Positions 30,553-40,207 of a stretch of 64,000 nucleotides of DNA are shown piece by piece. This DNA is from Granulicella mallensis MP5ACTX8 (GTDB lineage: Bacteria; Acidobacteriota; Terriglobia; Terriglobales; Acidobacteriaceae). The notes under the pieces were generated by a model. The model was given only the letters and a program-made list of their open reading frames with translations. It was not told the DNA's origin and searched no databases. The position numbers and the translations under genes are program-made. The first letter of the stretch is position 1, and the number at the start of each line of letters is the position of its first letter. The stretch lies in the NCBI RefSeq assembly GCF_000178955.2, contig NC_016631.1:4030001-4094000 (forward strand), read 5' to 3'.

Positions 30553-31056
30553 ATGGCCGTCTCTGGAATCACACGCCGTCTCAAATGGGTTCTCCCGCTC
30601 TTAGCGCCCACTCTCCTGGCATGGGCACATTCGCATCCGAAAGAGAATCCTGTTGCAAAGCCCGAAAAAATCACAGTGACCATTCTGGCTATCAGCACAT
30701 CAACCAGGCAGGGCTTTGCGGGCAACGAAGACATCTATCTTGCCTCTTTCACCGGCCAGCAGGGCGCGTCTCAATTGATCAGACTCGCCGACTGGACGGC
30801 GTCTGGGAGTTCAGGTGTGCCAGCGATGACCGTCGGCCAGAGCTTCCATCTTTTAGCGACCCGGACACCCTGGTGTGACAGCAATTCGCGTAACTTCTTT
30901 TTGCCTGTCTCCGCCGAAGAGCGTTCTCAGCTTCTTCCGACCGGCACCCAGGGCGATTTCCCTCTACCTTGTTATCGCGACCAGCATGAAAGCATTCGTG
31001 CCGTTCAGGATACGCCTACAGACAAAAAACATGGATGGCTTTGGTTCAAGCACTAG
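30553..31056 (+). CDS. Small secreted hypothetical protein (167 aa)
   Basis: Starting at ATG 30553 (AGAGG four nt upstream), the protein opens with a good signal peptide (RRLKWVLPLLAPTLLAWAHS). The mature part is about 140 residues and probably beta-rich (KITVTILAISTSTRQGFAGN, GQSFHLLATRTPWC) with two cysteines that may form a disulfide. I do not recognise a family. It stands alone on its strand between selO and the GH16 gene, so context gives no function. Confidence 0.65.
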   Translation: MAVSGITRRLKWVLPLLAPTLLAWAHSHPKENPVAKPEKITVTILAISTSTRQGFAGNEDIYLASFTGQQGASQLIRLADWTASGSSGVPAMTVGQSFHLLATRTPWCDSNSRNFFLPVSAEERSQLLPTGTQGDFPLPCYRDQHESIRAVQDTPTDKKHGWLWFKH

Positions 31057-31203
31057 GTTAAGCCGGCATTGCAACCCTCACCTTGGGGCTGACGAACAAG
31101 TGTTGGAGGGAACGCCGCACTGTTTGGAGCGGGGCCCTGCGATTTAGCGTGACTCTACCGATCAGATCGTCTCGCCAATATCGCCGGGCCCACCGTCCAG
31201 GCT

Positions 31204-32556
31204 CTAGTTCACAGCCCATTGCTCGTTCGGCCCGGAGTTGCAGCTAAACGTCTGGATCAATGTTCCCGATGCCGTTCCATCTCCTCGCACGTCGAGACAA
31301 TTGCTCGGATTGTTCGCTGGGGTGAACTCGTACGTGCTTCCTGTCGAAACAGCATTCCATGCCTGAGCCGACGAGCCGTTGCAGGGATCAAGTACGACTG
31401 CCGCTCCGCTTCCAGTACCGGATGCAGTCAGGCAGAAGCTGCCCTCCGTTGCCAGGTTGTAGTAACCGGATGGAACGACGTTTGCATTGGAGATGGCCCA
31501 GGACTGAGCGCCCGTCCCATTCGCCGTAAACACATCGATGGGATTACCGCTTACCGTGCTCGCGCCCTGATCATCCAGCCGCAGGCTCGTAGAGTTCTGA
31601 GGTGTCAGCGTGTGCGTTCCATTCAAGCTCTTCGCGGCGGAAGACTGATAGACGCGAACATAGTCAACCAGCATCGTTGCCGACGAGGGCGTGCTGCCGT
31701 CGGTCGATCCCGGAAAGCCTCCATCTCCAATCGCAAGGTTTAGCAAAAGGAAGAAAGGATTGTTGAACACCCACTGATCGCCTGAAGGAATCGTCGACGA
31801 GGTGACCGTCTTAAAGACATTCGACGGGCTGTCGCGATAGTACTGCAGTGTATTCGGGCTCCAGATCACCCCGTACACGTGGTAGTTGGCGTCATCCACC
31901 CGGCCGCCATTGGGAAACGTGACCTGGGCGCCAATCCCGTTCGCGCCAGAATAACCCGGCCCGTGCACCGTCGAAGAGGTGGTGGTCGGCGAGTACGACT
32001 GCACCCACTCCATGATGTCTTGTTCCCCGCACCCAGGCCAGGGATCCGAGTTGATATCCGCACCCAGCATCCAGAACGCCGGCCAGAATCCATCGCCTAC
32101 CGGCAGCTTCATACGCGCCTCAATCCGGCCATATTGGAACTGTCGGAGCCCTTGTGTCTTCAACCGCGCCGAGGTCCATTGTCCACTCGAGTTGCGAATC
32201 GCCGTAATGACAAGGTTGCCATTGCCGTCCTGAAACGCGTTTGGCTGGCTCGCTACGCAGGGGGTTAGATTCGATCCCGGAGCGCAGTAGTCTTCAATCT
32301 CCGGGTTGCCGAATCCGCTGTTTCCAAGGTCATAGGTCCAATTGGCGGAGTTAGGAGACGTACCTGCCGCTGCATTGAACTCATCACTCCACTGCAAGGT
32401 CCAGCTCTGCGCCTGGGCTCGTTGCGCGAGTCCTGTGTTGAGCAGGAGCAAAAGTACAGCCGCGCTCACTGCAGTGAAGATTCGTCTTGTAGGAGATGAG
32501 GGATTAGTGATTGCTTTGAATCCCATGTGCTCTGCTGGTAAGAATTGGATTCGCAT
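31204..32556 (-). CDS. GH16 beta-glucanase (laminarinase-like) with ricin-type lectin domain
   Basis: This 450-residue exported enzyme has a signal peptide (AVLLLLLNTGLAQRAQA), a GH16 jelly-roll domain (about 50-310) with WSDEFNA at the start and the catalytic ExDxxE signature in GCGEQDIMEW, and a C-terminal ricin-B/CBM13-like domain (about 315-450) with QSW, QAW and QW repeats. The ExDxxE (beta-bulge) form fits beta-1,3(4)-glucanases rather than agarases or carrageenases. Start 32556 has AAAGGA five nt upstream. It is the last gene of a same-strand run sulfatase > TonB receptor > GH16, so its products are likely taken up by that receptor. Confidence 0.92.
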   Translation of the reverse strand: MRIQFLPAEHMGFKAITNPSSPTRRIFTAVSAAVLLLLLNTGLAQRAQAQSWTLQWSDEFNAAAGTSPNSANWTYDLGNSGFGNPEIEDYCAPGSNLTPCVASQPNAFQDGNGNLVITAIRNSSGQWTSARLKTQGLRQFQYGRIEARMKLPVGDGFWPAFWMLGADINSDPWPGCGEQDIMEWVQSYSPTTTSSTVHGPGYSGANGIGAQVTFPNGGRVDDANYHVYGVIWSPNTLQYYRDSPSNVFKTVTSSTIPSGDQWVFNNPFFLLLNLAIGDGGFPGSTDGSTPSSATMLVDYVRVYQSSAAKSLNGTHTLTPQNSTSLRLDDQGASTVSGNPIDVFTANGTGAQSWAISNANVVPSGYYNLATEGSFCLTASGTGSGAAVVLDPCNGSSAQAWNAVSTGSTYEFTPANNPSNCLDVRGDGTASGTLIQTFSCNSGPNEQWAVN

Positions 32557-32675
32557 CGGTGTCCTTTAAAGCTGGGTTTGTGAAGCGCGAGGATGCTATC
32601 ACACCCCAAGTGCGTTCGACACCTCGTGCTATGGGCTCCCTACACCGGTAAATGTCGGACAAACCAATCCTGATC

Positions 32676-32692
32676 AGCCTGTCTTACAGGCT
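32676..32692. terminator. Small hairpin after the third TonB receptor
   Basis: AGCCTGT (32676-32682) pairs with ACAGGCT (32686-32692) around CTT, 10 nt after the receptor stop. No T-run follows on the minus strand, so termination is uncertain. Confidence 0.35.
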
Positions 32693-32701
32693 CTTTTCTC
32701 C

Positions 32702-35700
32702 TTAGAAACGAATCCTCCCGGAAAACTGAAAGTCACGGCTGCCTGAGTTACTGGTTGCGCTACTTACCGTTCCGAAGCTGGCACTGTTCACTACCGTATT
32801 GATCCCACTAAACGTCACCTTATTAGTCACATTCTGGCAATCCACACCGAAGATGAAGCTGGAGTTATCAGCAATTTGAAAGGATCGCCTAAGTCCCATA
32901 TTCAGGTTGTATACACCTGGCCCTCTTAGCCCAAAGGGTGCACTACGAGGGGCATCGCCGATCATCAGAGCGCCTGAGTTGCAGAACGGCCCGCTGCTGG
33001 AAGCGCACGTCGTATTTCCCATGCCTTCCCCCGGAGTCGTACCGGTGATAGCTCCCTTGATGTAGGAATACTTACCAAGATTTTCCGCGGTAGCTCCATG
33101 TCCCCAGCTTCCGTTCTGACGAACCTTTCCGGTGAAGTTCGGATTTACGTCTGGCATGCATTGTCCCTGGCCGGGCTCACTGGCAGCCGAACACGCCGTA
33201 GAAGTAAGTGCCAATGGAGCTCCAGAGGCATAGGTGAAGACTCCGGATAAGTTCCATCCCTCAAGAACCGCGCGTGTAAGAAAATGGCCTCCACCGATCT
33301 CGCCTTTGCCGAACGGAAGTTTGTAGACGCCGAAGATCGCCAGATTTTGTGGCTCGCTGGTAGCACTCAATCCGCGATCGATCCGGTCCTGGGCCCAGGC
33401 CTTTCCATTGAGCGTGACGCTTGCTGGAATAGCGTATCCGCTGCGGATCGTACCGGCATCATCGAGTTGTTTGGAGTATGTGTAATTCAGGTTCAGAGTC
33501 AATCCATGCGACGCCCGCTTGGCAAGTGAAATCTGCAGAGAATGGTAAGACGCATTCGCCGTTTGACTTCCCCACGTGTCCGTTGTGCCGGAGTACTGAG
33601 GCATCCATGTCAACATCTGTCCGATGGTCGCATAACCCGCTCCCTTGGCCGTGTTTGCGGCGGCAATGAATCCTGGATAAGGAGCAGCAATGCCCGGAAT
33701 GATCTGATTCGCCGCTGCGATATTCGCTGCGGTTGCTGGCTTGGAGAGCAGTCCTGCTCCATAGATCCCGACACCGAGTGCATAGTACTTAGGATCGATC
33801 TCCCCTGACTGCAATCCGCGAATATTATTCGCCCCCGCAATGAAGTGGCTCTCGGAGCCCGCATAGTTGACCATGATCGTCAGATCCCGGATCAGTTCAC
33901 GCTGAATACCAAAGTTCCAGAAATCGAACTCTGGCGCCCGTCCTGAGACATAGGGATCGAGATAGCTGATCGAACCCGGAGTTACAAACGTCCCGGAGCT
34001 ATTGACATAGTTTCCAGTGTTGAGCGACTGACTGCCCGGCCCAGGAGGAGTAATTGCCGGAAATGTATACCCAGGCCCGCCAAAGGTATTATTAGCGAGG
34101 CCTTGCGCCTGGAAGGCCGAGCTATTGTTCAGATAGAACGCGGGACCCGCGCCGGTACCAGCGCCACCGTCTGAGAACACCGGCGAGCTCGTGAAGCCCA
34201 GCGATCCAGTTCCCTGGTACGCACCGCCCGCTCCGCCTGTTCCTCCACCATGAGAATAGACGACAGCAAACGCACCCCGCACCACCGTTTTCTCATTGAG
34301 GCTATACGCAAAGCCCAGCCGCGGCCCCCAGTTCTTCATGTAGTTATGCGCGGGCGTACTGCAGCCACAACTAACACCTGCTCCTCCGTAGTTCCCTGCA
34401 AATTGAAGCGCACCGAGACTTCCAGTAGCCGGGTTAGTGATGCTCGGATTGAGAAACGAAAAGCGATTCAGAACCTCGTTATAGGTCGGCAGATAATCCC
34501 AACGAAGCCCCAGGTTCAGTGTCAACTTTGGAGTGACCTTGAAATTGTCCTGAAAGTAAGGAGCCACAGGATGGAACCGGCCACCCAGCACAGAGAAGGG
34601 TAACTCGGTAACGCTCGCAGCACTGACAGCCCCGAGCAGGTAGCTCGCATAGGAGTATCCCGTGCTCGTTGCATAGGCAGAGCCAGTCTCCTGCGCTGTT
34701 TCGTTCGTGCTCCAATTCAGTTGGAGACCCGAGGTAGGACCATCCTGTGCCGACTGATTCAACTCCAGTCGCTGGATCTGGATGCCAAAGGTCATGGCAT
34801 GCCTTCCCTTTACCCATAGCAGATTATCCAGAATCGTATAAGACTCATCCACCGTTGTCTTGCTTGTACCCTGGACGCCATCAGCCCATTGGGTCTGTGC
34901 ATTGCTGCCTGCAAAGACCTGAGTCGGAAATTCAGTAACCGCTTGAGAGTCGGCAGGCAGGCCACTGAAATTGATACCCATATTCTGGGCCTCGTACTGA
35001 CTAACTCCCTGTGTAAGGTTCGTAGAAGGAGGGCCCCCGAAGTTACTGAACCCAAACTTAAACTGATTTACAAGGTTCGGGTTGATTGTGTACGTGTCCT
35101 GCATGTCGGCCCAGTGACCACCGGTCTGGGTATAGACAGACGCCAGATAAGGGACCGGCAACACTCCATTGCCCGTGTAAGGAACGGGATGAGTATTCCC
35201 TCCCGTTACGACGAAGGAGAGCCGATTCTTCGGAGAGATGTCGTAGTCGATGCGGCCTGAATAAAGCCAGTTTCGATTCCCTGTCGGGTAACCGCCGAGA
35301 TAGTTATTCTGCAGACCAGATGTCGTAGGAGCCGGCAGGAACGATTGCATCGTCTGCGCGATGGGAGAGATTTTATTCGTCGGAATAATATTAGGGGTCA
35401 GTATTCCATTCTTCATCCCCATGAATGGTTTGCGCGTGCATACGTTTCCGTTGCACGTCTGCGTAGTAGGATCATAGATCAAGTAACCCGGCCCATTGAC
35501 TCCGGCAGCTCCTGTACCCGCAGCCTGGGCACCGCTCAATAGCTCGGTGAAATCACCTGTGCGCATGAGCGTCGTAGGCACGGTTCCAGTGGAATAGCTC
35601 GGCGCGGTATTGGCATGCGTCAGATCATAGGCCGCGAAAAAGAATAACTTGTTTTTTCCACTAAACAAATAAGGAATGCTGATAGGGCCGCTAACCGCGG

Positions 35701-36619
35701 CAGTAAATTCATTTTGATGATCGGCAGGCTTTCCGGCAGGAACCGTCTTGATTACACCATCCACTAACTTCTGAGTCGTTGCGGCAGGCGCGGTAAATCC
35801 CCACGTATCGAAGATCGTGTTGCGAACAAAGTCGGCAATCGTACCGTGATATTGATTGCCTCCCGAGGCCAGGGTGTAGTTCACAGAACCCGCACCCTGA
35901 GCATCCACAGACTGCCCACTGGTTGTAGCTCCAATCTGATCGATCGCCTCTGAAGGCACAAGGTTGAAGACGGGGCGGTTGTCGCCAATCTGGCTAATCT
36001 CTGAGATGGGAATGCCGTCGAGATAGACCTCCTCCACACGGCTGGCAGTACCGGAAAACAGCGAAGACCGCGCCCCCGGCTGAGCACCCGGAAGAAGATT
36101 CGAAAACTGGGTAATATCTCGTTGCTGATTGCCTGCGACCAGAAGCGGAAGATCCATGTACTCCTTGCTCGTGATCGTTCCACCGAGCACGGCATTGGTC
36201 GTATCCAATGCCGGGGGCGCAGAGCTTACAGTCAACGTCTCACCCTGGCTCCCGGGATGGAGCGTAACGTTGAGCCCGAAGGCCTGCCCCGCGTTGATCA
36301 CAATATTCTGCTGCTTCACATTCTCGAAGCCATCCGCTGCCACTGTGACCGTATAAGTTCCGACGATGAGCGGGCTAAGTTCGTACAAACCACTCGACGA
36401 GGTTGGGCGGGTAGTAACAACGCCGGTAGCATTGTTTGTAGCCGTCACCGTAGCATTTGGAATCAGGGCGCCGGTAGAGTCCGTAACGGTGCCGGTGATT
36501 GCCCCATCTCCACTCGTCTGAGCCTTCGCCGAGTACACCAAGCCTGCCGATCCCAGAAGCACGATGAGGCCGTAGACTGCATAACGCTGCAGGCTGCGCC
36601 GCAGTGTTGAGAGTTTCAT
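32702..36619 (-). CDS. TonB-dependent receptor, Oar-like (1305 aa)
   Basis: The largest receptor of the window. Start at ATG 36619 (GGAG seven nt upstream) gives signal peptide LIVLLGSAGLVYSAKAQ, then the regulatory-like domain (AITGTVTDSTGALIPNATV), plug (TSKEYMDLPLLVAGNQQRDI), and barrel ending FSGRIRF. The frame extends to 36688 without conserved sequence. It sits between a sulfatase gene (91 nt upstream) and a GH16 gene (145 nt downstream), all on the minus strand, suggesting uptake of an oligosaccharide from a sulfated or beta-glucan polymer. Ligand not determinable. Confidence 0.9.
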   Translation of the reverse strand: MKLSTLRRSLQRYAVYGLIVLLGSAGLVYSAKAQTSGDGAITGTVTDSTGALIPNATVTATNNATGVVTTRPTSSSGLYELSPLIVGTYTVTVAADGFENVKQQNIVINAGQAFGLNVTLHPGSQGETLTVSSAPPALDTTNAVLGGTITSKEYMDLPLLVAGNQQRDITQFSNLLPGAQPGARSSLFSGTASRVEEVYLDGIPISEISQIGDNRPVFNLVPSEAIDQIGATTSGQSVDAQGAGSVNYTLASGGNQYHGTIADFVRNTIFDTWGFTAPAATTQKLVDGVIKTVPAGKPADHQNEFTAAVSGPISIPYLFSGKNKLFFFAAYDLTHANTAPSYSTGTVPTTLMRTGDFTELLSGAQAAGTGAAGVNGPGYLIYDPTTQTCNGNVCTRKPFMGMKNGILTPNIIPTNKISPIAQTMQSFLPAPTTSGLQNNYLGGYPTGNRNWLYSGRIDYDISPKNRLSFVVTGGNTHPVPYTGNGVLPVPYLASVYTQTGGHWADMQDTYTINPNLVNQFKFGFSNFGGPPSTNLTQGVSQYEAQNMGINFSGLPADSQAVTEFPTQVFAGSNAQTQWADGVQGTSKTTVDESYTILDNLLWVKGRHAMTFGIQIQRLELNQSAQDGPTSGLQLNWSTNETAQETGSAYATSTGYSYASYLLGAVSAASVTELPFSVLGGRFHPVAPYFQDNFKVTPKLTLNLGLRWDYLPTYNEVLNRFSFLNPSITNPATGSLGALQFAGNYGGAGVSCGCSTPAHNYMKNWGPRLGFAYSLNEKTVVRGAFAVVYSHGGGTGGAGGAYQGTGSLGFTSSPVFSDGGAGTGAGPAFYLNNSSAFQAQGLANNTFGGPGYTFPAITPPGPGSQSLNTGNYVNSSGTFVTPGSISYLDPYVSGRAPEFDFWNFGIQRELIRDLTIMVNYAGSESHFIAGANNIRGLQSGEIDPKYYALGVGIYGAGLLSKPATAANIAAANQIIPGIAAPYPGFIAAANTAKGAGYATIGQMLTWMPQYSGTTDTWGSQTANASYHSLQISLAKRASHGLTLNLNYTYSKQLDDAGTIRSGYAIPASVTLNGKAWAQDRIDRGLSATSEPQNLAIFGVYKLPFGKGEIGGGHFLTRAVLEGWNLSGVFTYASGAPLALTSTACSAASEPGQGQCMPDVNPNFTGKVRQNGSWGHGATAENLGKYSYIKGAITGTTPGEGMGNTTCASSSGPFCNSGALMIGDAPRSAPFGLRGPGVYNLNMGLRRSFQIADNSSFIFGVDCQNVTNKVTFSGINTVVNSASFGTVSSATSNSGSRDFQFSGRIRF

Positions 36620-36710
36620 TGTCGTTCTCCAAAACTTATAAAGGCGTTTCGTTCGCTGAGGGGTGCACGACTCTGGTCCCTGAGGCACTGCAGGCGCTTC
36701 ACTCTGTTCG

Positions 36711-38252
36711 TTATGCCAGCCTGGTCCGATCTCTATAGGCAGCGGTTAGCTTTGAGAGGTTGTCACGTATGCCCGCATGGCCTGGATCTTCGGCCAGGTT
36801 ATGCATCTCGAGTGGGTCGCTCTGTTCGTTGAAGAGCATGCTGCCATTTTTGCCGTCCGCGCCGAACTCCACGTAACGCCAATGATCCTGGCGCACAGCT
36901 AAGCCATGAATCGTCTTCCCGTCTTCACTCCATAGGCTGAAGGCAGGACGCTTCCATGTTGACTGGGGGCGATGTAGAAGCGGCGTGAGACTGGCGCCTT
37001 GCAGTCCAGACGAAGGACGTGAGAGTCCGCACAGCTCCACCAGCGTCGGATAGATATCGAGAGACTGCACCAGCCGCGTTGAGGTTTGCCCATTCCCGGC
37101 AGCCCTCGGATCATGAATGATCAGCGGAACGCGTGTTCCCATCTCGAACAGAGATCCAGCCTTGGACCACTTCCCTTTTTCGCCAAGCTGGTAGCCATGA
37201 TCGGCGACAAAAACGATGATGGTGTTGTCACGAAGCCCAAGCGCATCGAGTTCGTGGATCACGCGACCCAGATTCCAGTCCACCCAGGAGATGGAAGCCA
37301 GATAGGCACGAATCACCTCTTTCGCTTCTGTGGTGCTGGCTCCGCGGCCAATGAAGAGGTCTGCATTGCGCGGGCGGATAGCTGCCTTGGGAAAGCCTGG
37401 CGGCACCGTCGGCCACGCCTCAAAGTCAGGCGTCAGTTCCAACTTTGCGGGGTCGTACAGATCGAAGAACCGCTGCGGCGCAGTGGGAGGACTGTGTGGC
37501 TTGGAGAAACCGCATCCGATGAAAAAGGGTTTATCCCGATACGTTCTCAGATAGCCGATCGCGGTCTCCGCGACACGGTTCTCAGGATGCTCTCCGCCAT
37601 CTCCATCCAGAATCAGAATCTCGTCCGAGTGAGCGGCCCTGGGATCTTGCGTCTTCGACACAGGGATTCCAGGAGGAGGTGGCGGAACAGACTGAGGTGG
37701 AATGATCTCTCGATGCTGATGGTACTTCCCTTGCGTGTCCTCATCGCTCTGCTCGGACGCAGCCTCAATCGCTGCGATGGACACATCGCTGCCCCCGACG
37801 GTCCAAGCCTTCGGATCGTCATATCCGCCATGAAAGATCTTCCCTGTACGCGCCGTAACGTAGCCCTGCTCGCGGAAGAGTTGAGGCAGACTGGTCAGGT
37901 CCGGGCGAGTATCGCGGAAGTTCGTGCGATTGCCCAACACCTTCGTATCAAGCGGCACCTGTCCTGTGAGAAGCGAAGCGCGCGAGGGATTGCACAGGGG
38001 AAACTGGCAGAAGTTGCGGTCGAACCGCACCCCCTGCTGGGCCAAAGCATCAAGGTTCGGAGTCTGCGCCCGGAAGTGACTCCCGTAACAGCCCAGTTCC
38101 ACCCTCATATCGTCCGACATGAAGAAGAGGACATTGGGCTTCTTTATTTCGCGCGCAGAGGCTGAAGCTGTGAGAGCTCCGGCAATGGCTGTGCCCGCAG
38201 CTTGAGCAATGAACTGACGTCTGGTCGTCCGCTTCTGTGATTGATTTGGCAT
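36711..38252 (-). CDS. Tat-exported sulfatase (iduronate-2-sulfatase-like)
   Basis: This 513-residue S1-family sulfatase hydrolyses sulfate esters outside the cytoplasm. The N-terminus TTRRQFIAQAAGTAIAGAL is a twin-arginine signal. PNVLFFMSDDMRVELGCYG holds metal-binding aspartates, and PLCNPSRASLLTG is the C-x-P-S-R site whose Cys becomes formylglycine; Cys-type maturation is expected to need an FGE or anSME enzyme, not seen in the window. VFVADHGYQLGEKGKWSK and YPTLVELCGL are family landmarks nearest to iduronate-2-sulfatase-like enzymes. The ATG at 38252 follows AGAGGA closely; the frame is open to 38441. First gene of the run with a TonB receptor and GH16. Confidence 0.92.
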   Translation of the reverse strand: MPNQSQKRTTRRQFIAQAAGTAIAGALTASASAREIKKPNVLFFMSDDMRVELGCYGSHFRAQTPNLDALAQQGVRFDRNFCQFPLCNPSRASLLTGQVPLDTKVLGNRTNFRDTRPDLTSLPQLFREQGYVTARTGKIFHGGYDDPKAWTVGGSDVSIAAIEAASEQSDEDTQGKYHQHREIIPPQSVPPPPPGIPVSKTQDPRAAHSDEILILDGDGGEHPENRVAETAIGYLRTYRDKPFFIGCGFSKPHSPPTAPQRFFDLYDPAKLELTPDFEAWPTVPPGFPKAAIRPRNADLFIGRGASTTEAKEVIRAYLASISWVDWNLGRVIHELDALGLRDNTIIVFVADHGYQLGEKGKWSKAGSLFEMGTRVPLIIHDPRAAGNGQTSTRLVQSLDIYPTLVELCGLSRPSSGLQGASLTPLLHRPQSTWKRPAFSLWSEDGKTIHGLAVRQDHWRYVEFGADGKNGSMLFNEQSDPLEMHNLAEDPGHAGIRDNLSKLTAAYRDRTRLA

Positions 38253-38726
38253 TGTCCTCTGGCTCGTTATCTTTGCTGTGCGTTGTGGGTATTCCGCTTG
38301 GGTAGCGACCGTCGTCGCTACTGGAAACATCGGCAGGAAAGAGGGTTTTCGAGTGGGTTGCGTTTGCAAAAAGCAGGAGCTTTGCGGAGCATCAGTAACG
38401 CTTTGGTGTGCCTTGAGGCAGAAGGGACGCAGAGACAACAAAGCCCACCAGGTGTGGGCGAGGTCCAGCGCTCAATTCAGGAAAGATTGATTTGGTTCAA
38501 TCAAGCCGAGCACAGACGTTCACACCACAAAGTTGTTGCGAGGAGCAACAACAAAGCTTGCGAGCGATCTGGCGAAACGTCTTCATGGATATGAAACAAG
38601 TTCTCATATGACTTATCGTGCCGTCAAGTGAACTCGCCCAATCATGATTGGCAGCATGCAGCTACGTTGTTGTGGCAGCAGCCGAAAAGGCATGATTTCA
38701 CAGGCTGCGGAAAAGTAGCCATTTGG
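38253..38726. other. Non-coding stretch upstream of the sulfatase operon
   Basis: No convincing gene. A small hairpin GTTGTTGC/GCAACAAC lies at about 38531-38551. The promoter of the sulfatase operon should be near its right-hand start. Short plus-strand frames have no start signals. Confidence 0.4.
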
Positions 38727-39013
38727 TCTTTAGGGCCAAAGGCCCGTCTCATACCAGCCTGGGGCAAAGCGAACCCGAGCAGACATGCGATAGCGTGTTG
38801 GCTCGGGGCGCGTCGCCCCAGGTTAGGGGCAGGAGAAAAAGTTGAGGGCTGTAAGCCCGACTCATCTCCTGTGCCGGGCACGATGAATCGGGCTTACAGC
38901 CCTCTGTTCTCTTGTTGACTTCCTATCTGGGGCTACGCTTGCAGCGAGCTAAAACCCGCTCGCTGCTGCACTCCACCCCAGGCTGGGATAAAACGGGCCC
39001 TTGGCCCTAAAGA
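38727..39013. repeat. 287-bp multibranched inverted-repeat element
   Basis: Outer arms 38727-38764 and 38976-39013 are reverse complements with a few mismatches (shared core TTTAGGGCCAA...GGCCCGT, ...CAGCCTGGGG). Inside are further inverted pairs: 38774-38780/38801-38807 (CCCGAGC), 38805-38810/38814-38819 (GGGGCG), 38844-38860/38888-38904 (GAGGGCTGTAAGCCCGA, perfect 17 bp) and 38941-38949/38958-38966 (GCAGCGAGC). Drawn out, this is a long stem with several side hairpins, starting 30 nt after the terpene synthase stop. No protein is encoded. Confidence 0.85.
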
Positions 39014-39043
39014 TAAAGACGTTCTCCCCAGGCCTCAGAGCCT

Positions 39044-40045
39044 CTACGCCAGCAGCAATCCACGATCATCCGCATCCTGCTCGGCGAACGCCTCCGAATA
39101 TCGCTGCGTATCAGATACGACCCAAGCCTGATAACCAGACATCCAGTCCTTCATGCCTGCGATATACCCACGCAACTCGGGGCTTGCGGACCTCTCCACC
39201 ACTTCGGACAATCGCGAGAACTCCTGAATCTCGGAGCACACCCTCTTCGCCGTGTAGTCGATCCCCTCCTGCAGAGAACGCCCCTGTCCCGCGTAGATCC
39301 CGACCATGTTCCAATACTGCCCCGGCTGCCGGAGTTCGACGGCGAGACTTTGAATGTCATTGCTCCAGCAGACGACGTGATTGGCATGCCGGCGCAGCTG
39401 CTGCACATCGGGACGGTAGTATTCCTCCGCCAGGAGCGGGCCGTCATTGGCGATGTCCGAGAGATCGAGGCAGGGGTTCATCCCACTGGTGTGCCGCCGG
39501 ATCGTCTCATAATGTCCCACTTCAACCGACTGGGACTGGGTGTGATTCAGGATCTGCAATCCCGCCGTGCTTGCCCACATCCTCATACCATTGGCGAACC
39601 GCTGAAAGTGCTCATGCGACAGCTGTTTCCTCAACCGCATGCAGATATCCAGCCAGGCCTCTTCCCCATACACAGGACAGGCGCTCAGCCGATTGAAATC
39701 GAGGACGTCAATCATGGCCGTCAAATTGGGAATCGTAGAGGGACCAATCGTCTCCACCCGATCGACAAACAGGTCATCCGCCAGGAAGAACCAAATAAAA
39801 TAGTCTGCAATCGTCCGAAGCAGCTCACGATTTGCCCGTGGATAGCAGCGAGCGGCGAGCCACGCATACTTGGTTCTACTCACGCGATCCAGATACTGCT
39901 TGTTAGGAAGCAGCCCGTACTCGAGAGCCCACCCCTGCATCTCCTGTTCGACAAGATCAGCAAAGGGCGAACACGCGGCAGCCCAGGGAAACTCAAAGTT
40001 CGGAACGCGTATCTGTTGGAGTTCGTTGACCAGTTCTGCAGACAT
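39044..40045 (-). CDS. Class I terpene synthase (probably sesquiterpene cyclase)
   Basis: This 333-residue enzyme has the two Mg2+-binding motifs of bacterial class I terpene cyclases: aspartate-rich FFLADDLFVD (about residues 87-96) and the NSE/DTE-type NDIQSLAVE (about 229-237), plus the usual RRHTSGMNP and late RY segment (SDTQRYSE). It ionises a prenyl diphosphate and cyclises it in the cytoplasm. Length and motifs fit the monodomain geosmin/germacrene/selinadiene-like family; product unknown. GGAG lies five nt before the ATG. No prenyltransferase or P450 is adjacent. A CadC-like regulator is 162 nt upstream on the same strand and a large inverted repeat follows the stop. Confidence 0.9.
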   Translation of the reverse strand: MSAELVNELQQIRVPNFEFPWAAACSPFADLVEQEMQGWALEYGLLPNKQYLDRVSRTKYAWLAARCYPRANRELLRTIADYFIWFFLADDLFVDRVETIGPSTIPNLTAMIDVLDFNRLSACPVYGEEAWLDICMRLRKQLSHEHFQRFANGMRMWASTAGLQILNHTQSQSVEVGHYETIRRHTSGMNPCLDLSDIANDGPLLAEEYYRPDVQQLRRHANHVVCWSNDIQSLAVELRQPGQYWNMVGIYAGQGRSLQEGIDYTAKRVCSEIQEFSRLSEVVERSASPELRGYIAGMKDWMSGYQAWVVSDTQRYSEAFAEQDADDRGLLLA

Positions 40046-40207
40046 GTTTACTCCGTGACCTCAATAGATAAAACAAACCGGGTTGATGCTGCGATCCATG
40101 ACCCTGCAGATCCCGCGAGAGAACTCGCTGCGCTCATTATAGGAACCTGTATATAGCTTGAGGCCCCCTGATTGCAAAGGCGAGGCATGGTCGATGGCTA
40201 TAAAGAG

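Noticed and set aside
38628..38918. 96-codon frame and its antisense mate within the 38.7-39.0 kb repeat
   Set aside because: Both derive from the inverted-repeat element and show the same text on both strands.
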